The notes beneath the pieces were generated by a model that saw only the letters and a list, made by a program, of their open reading frames with translations, was not told where the DNA came from and did not search any database. DNA of 6,935 bases. It comes from DASRHY01 sp046765875. Lineage in GTDB: Bacteria > Actinomycetota > Actinomycetes > Propionibacteriales > Kribbellaceae. The DNA lies in NCBI GenBank assembly GCA_046765875.1, contig JBKPSJ010000395.1, positions 1 to 6,935 of the forward strand, given 5' to 3'. Position numbers and translations under genes: made by a program. Positions 4,402 to 6,935 of this stretch are shown here, piece after piece (the stretch's first letter is position 1; each line of letters starts with the position of its first letter).

Positions 4402-6935
4402 CTAGCGCGCGAAGGCCTGGAACTCGGCCACGCGTACGTTGTTCGCCTGCGGGCTGGCAGTGCTGCAATCGGTGTTCGCCCGCGGGTCGGCGTCCCGCTC
4501 ACCGGCGTAGGCGGGAGCACCCGTGCACTGGTTGGTCAAAATCTCCAGACGCAGGTGCGTCGCTGTCGTATTCGGTATGTCGAAGGACCTGATCTCCAGT
4601 TCCGGCGCCCGCGGCCGCGGAGCGATCGACGGGAAGGCGTCGGCCGGGCTGGTGTAGACGACCTGGAACTGTGATGGGTCCGAACAGGTGACCGGGCCGA
4701 CGGCCGTGCATGCCAGCACCCGGAACTGCCGCAATGCGGAGAACCGGCTTTGGGTACCCGAGTCAGGGTCGGTGGCGATCGCCGGCCGCAGCTGTGCGCT
4801 GACCTGGATACGCCGAACCTGCTGGATGCCACCGGCCAGGTCGACCGTGACCTGCTTGCCGGCTACCGGGCTGCCCAGGGACGCCCAGTTGGTCGCCTCG
4901 TCGTCGTCGACGATCCTGGCCAGGTTGATGCCGTTGCCGCTCACAGTGGCGCCGCCGGCGCTCGAGGCGAGGTTGTGCGGCATCGACACGACCAGATTGC
5001 CGACCTGTCCCGACGCGAACGAGGTCGCGCCCAGTCGCGCATGCCCGAATCCTGGCGCCTGGGCAAGGAAGGTGTACGAGCCCGGCACCAGGCTCACCGT
5101 GTCGGTGAGAGGAGTGGCCGGGTCGGTGTCGGCCACCGGTACCGCCCGGGCCTGGTAGTCACCGACGAACAGCTTCGCGCCCGGTACGGCGTCGCCGTTC
5201 TCGTCCACCGGCCGGAAGGTGAGCGTCGCCTCGTTCGCGAACGGCGAGGTGAAGCCCGGCCTCGGGTTGGCGTCACCGGCACCGTTGCTCAGCGCCGCCT
5301 CGCCGAGACCGCGCTTGGCGAACGCGTTCCACAGCAGGTCCTGGTTGGCGCCGCCGAAGCGGATCCTGTCTGCTCCGAGCAACGCGTCGCGCGCGTCGAC
5401 CTGACTGTTCGCGCTGTTCGCCATCAGAAGGAACGAGTCGAACATGATCTGCGCCCACCGCCGGTTGCCCGGGCAGGATGTCACCGGGGTCTGGCAGTTG
5501 GCACACGACTTCTGCAACGCCGGTGTACCGGCTCCGTACCGCTGGATCATCGCGGACCGGATGTCGAAGTTCGTCGCGCTCCACACCTCGCCCGAGGCGT
5601 GGACCTGCAGCCCGACGAAGTCGTAGTCGACGCTGCTGTAGTTGAGCGGGCTGTTGCTCATGTTGTAGTTGCGGATACCGGCGACCGGGTCGCTTGTGAC
5701 GTACTGGCCGATCGTGAACGCCTGGATGCCGGCCGGCGCGTACCCGTGCTCATTGAGGTATTCCATAGCCGCCAGGTCCGACCAGCTTTCACTCATCCCC
5801 TGGGGCGAGTTGAGACCATCGACCGGGCCGGCGATCATCCGGTTGGTGATGGCGTGCGTGTACTCGTGGCCGATGACCGTCATGTCGTAGTCGCCGTCTA
5901 CACACGGTGCGTAGAAGCTGCCCGCGATCGGCTGCCACAGGTACATGTTGGTGATCGGAGGGTGCCCGTCCGGTGGCGTGATCTGGTTGGCATTGTCCCG
6001 GGCGGCGAAGGCAGGCGGTCCACCAGTGACGCCACCGGCCTGCGCGTTGCCCTGCTCGGGGTCGTTCGCCTTGCCGCCACGCTTGAAGTTGTCGTCCTGC
6101 ATGTTGAACGTGTTCTCGGTGAACCCGAGGTGGTATGACCAGTCGTGCATGCGGTTGTGCATCGCGAAGAGGTTCGCCCGGGCGGCATCGATGTCATTGC
6201 GCGCGGTAGTCTCGAAGACGGCCGGTGAACACTTCTCGTTGAGCCACTGATCGGTCCATCGATAGTTGTAGTCACGCGTCGGACTCGGCGTCGCGAGCTC
6301 GCTGCCGACCTTGCCCGGATCGTTCGTGAACCAGTTGTGAACCGCGAAGGAGTTGTTCCCGGATGTGGTCAGGCTCGGCTGGCCGTTCGCGGGCTTGATG
6401 TCCCAGGCGTTGGGCGACGCTGACGTACCGACGATCTCCTGACAACCCGGACCGTCGGCGAAGCACCAACGCTGCCTGGTGTCGCTCGAGGAGTAGTCCT
6501 TCGGCGGTGTGCTGGGGAACACCTGCCAGTCCGGGTTGTCGCTGTCGGAGTCGACGAGGTTCTCCCGCAGCAGGATGCTGCCGTCCCTGGCGTCCACATA
6601 GGTCGTGTACGCGGCCGGCTCGGCGCCGTTCAGCCCACTTCCGAAGGTGATCTGGAACGCGGCGCGCGCTCCCCGGTCCGGCGTCGGCACCGCGACCAGG
6701 CTGGTCTCCATGACGGTCGGGTTCGAGACACCCGCATCGGTGGCCGCCGCGCGCTCGGCGGCGCCTGCGGACAGAGTCGCCGGCCGCGGGGCGGCGGCGT
6801 CGCGGGCAAGTGACGAACTCACGTACCACACCTTGCCGTCGCGCACGCCGACCGAGAGCAGGCCGTCGTGACCGGCGACGAGGCTTCCGAATCGCTGGCG
6901 GAGGATCACAGCGGATCCCGCCCCGAGGGGTGCGA
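4402..6935 (-). CDS. secreted M36 (fungalysin-like) zinc metallopeptidase with C-terminal beta-sandwich domains (5' truncated by window edge)
   Basis: This is an extracellular protein-degrading enzyme of the gluzincin fold. The frame stays open past GTG 6909 to the right edge (PLGAGSAVILRQRFGSLVAG), so the signal peptide and start are off the window. Counting from codon 6909, residues 1-150 resemble the inhibitory FTP-type propeptide (LRQRFG..., VDARDGSILLRENLVDSDSD). The catalytic part, about 150-545, includes ARANLFAMHNRMHDWSYHLGFTE, the zinc motif HEYTH (His348, Glu349, His352; bases 5854-5868) and the downstream ligand Glu374 in GMSESWSD. The active residues are intact. About 555-640 looks like a carboxypeptidase-regulatory-type beta domain (VPGAKLFVGDYQA, LVPGSYTFLAQAPGFG), and 645-835 resembles a discoidin/F5-8C-type binding domain (RIVDDDEATNWASLG, VTVDLAGG..VRRIQVSAQ). 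Several Cys in the tail could form disulfides, fitting secretion. Family call strong; C-terminal domain names less so; substrate unknown. Confidence 0.92.
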   Translation of the reverse strand, partial: APLGAGSAVILRQRFGSLVAGHDGLLSVGVRDGKVWYVSSSLARDAAAPRPATLSAGAAERAAATDAGVSNPTVMETSLVAVPTPDRGARAAFQITFGSGLNGAEPAAYTTYVDARDGSILLRENLVDSDSDNPDWQVFPSTPPKDYSSSDTRQRWCFADGPGCQEIVGTSASPNAWDIKPANGQPSLTTSGNNSFAVHNWFTNDPGKVGSELATPSPTRDYNYRWTDQWLNEKCSPAVFETTARNDIDAARANLFAMHNRMHDWSYHLGFTENTFNMQDDNFKRGGKANDPEQGNAQAGGVTGGPPAFAARDNANQITPPDGHPPITNMYLWQPIAGSFYAPCVDGDYDMTVIGHEYTHAITNRMIAGPVDGLNSPQGMSESWSDLAAMEYLNEHGYAPAGIQAFTIGQYVTSDPVAGIRNYNMSNSPLNYSSVDYDFVGLQVHASGEVWSATNFDIRSAMIQRYGAGTPALQKSCANCQTPVTSCPGNRRWAQIMFDSFLLMANSANSQVDARDALLGADRIRFGGANQDLLWNAFAKRGLGEAALSNGAGDANPRPGFTSPFANEATLTFRPVDENGDAVPGAKLFVGDYQARAVPVADTDPATPLTDTVSLVPGSYTFLAQAPGFGHARLGATSFASGQVGNLVVSMPHNLASSAGGATVSGNGINLARIVDDDEATNWASLGSPVAGKQVTVDLAGGIQQVRRIQVSAQLRPAIATDPDSGTQSRFSALRQFRVLACTAVGPVTCSDPSQFQVVYTSPADAFPSIAPRPRAPELEIRSFDIPNTTATHLRLEILTNQCTGAPAYAGERDADPRANTDCSTASPQANNVRVAEFQAFAR

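Noticed and set aside
4750..6138. Long plus-strand open frame of 462 codons opposite the metallopeptidase
   Set aside because: It is antisense to conserved catalytic sequence including HEYTH, is rich in Arg/Val/Asp as expected of a GC-bias shadow, and matches no family.

Overview
The window is GC-rich, densely coded DNA from a member of the Actinomycetota. Grounds are the third-position GC bias, GTG starts, and families typical of that phylum: GAF-ANTAR regulator, Lsr2 N-terminal domain, SARP/BTAD activator, and amphi-Trp and DUF1059 small proteins. The class or genus cannot be fixed from the sequence. No tRNA, rRNA, CRISPR array, insertion sequence or phage gene is visible, and no gap between genes exceeds about 230 bases.

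Layout. (1) Positions 1-1376, plus strand: the C-terminal part of a CoA-disulfide/NADH-dependent flavoprotein reductase fused to a rhodanese domain; its start lies off the left edge. (2) About 1386-2106, plus: a GAF-ANTAR antiterminator gene that looks broken, with an apparent internal GAF deletion and a frameshift near 1629. (3) 2108-2347, minus: a 79-residue Lsr2-like protein with only the dimerisation domain and a basic tail, its stop one base from the ANTAR stop. (4) 2575-2736, minus: a DUF1059 protein. (5) 2848-3611, plus: a small SARP-type activator split by a frameshift at a run of six G. (6) 3626-3844, minus: an amphi-Trp protein. (7) 3977-4306, minus: a small cupin. (8) 4402 to the right edge, minus: a large secreted M36 (fungalysin-like) metallopeptidase with C-terminal beta-sandwich domains.

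How the genes relate. Nothing here is a clear long operon. The middle 2.5 kb is a patch of small stress- or regulation-type genes on alternating strands. The DUF1059 and SARP genes diverge from a 111-bp spacer that holds three ACCTT repeats at 11-12 bp spacing over a candidate SARP promoter. Two convergent pairs meet tail to tail: ANTAR/Lsr2 with 1 bp between stops, and SARP/amphi-Trp with a hairpin between them. An 18-bp-armed hairpin follows the peptidase stop and separates it from the cupin gene.

The most notable points are two disrupted regulators within 1.5 kb, the Lsr2 protein lacking its DNA-binding half, and the phased repeats upstream of the SARP gene. I found no convincing new multi-gene system.
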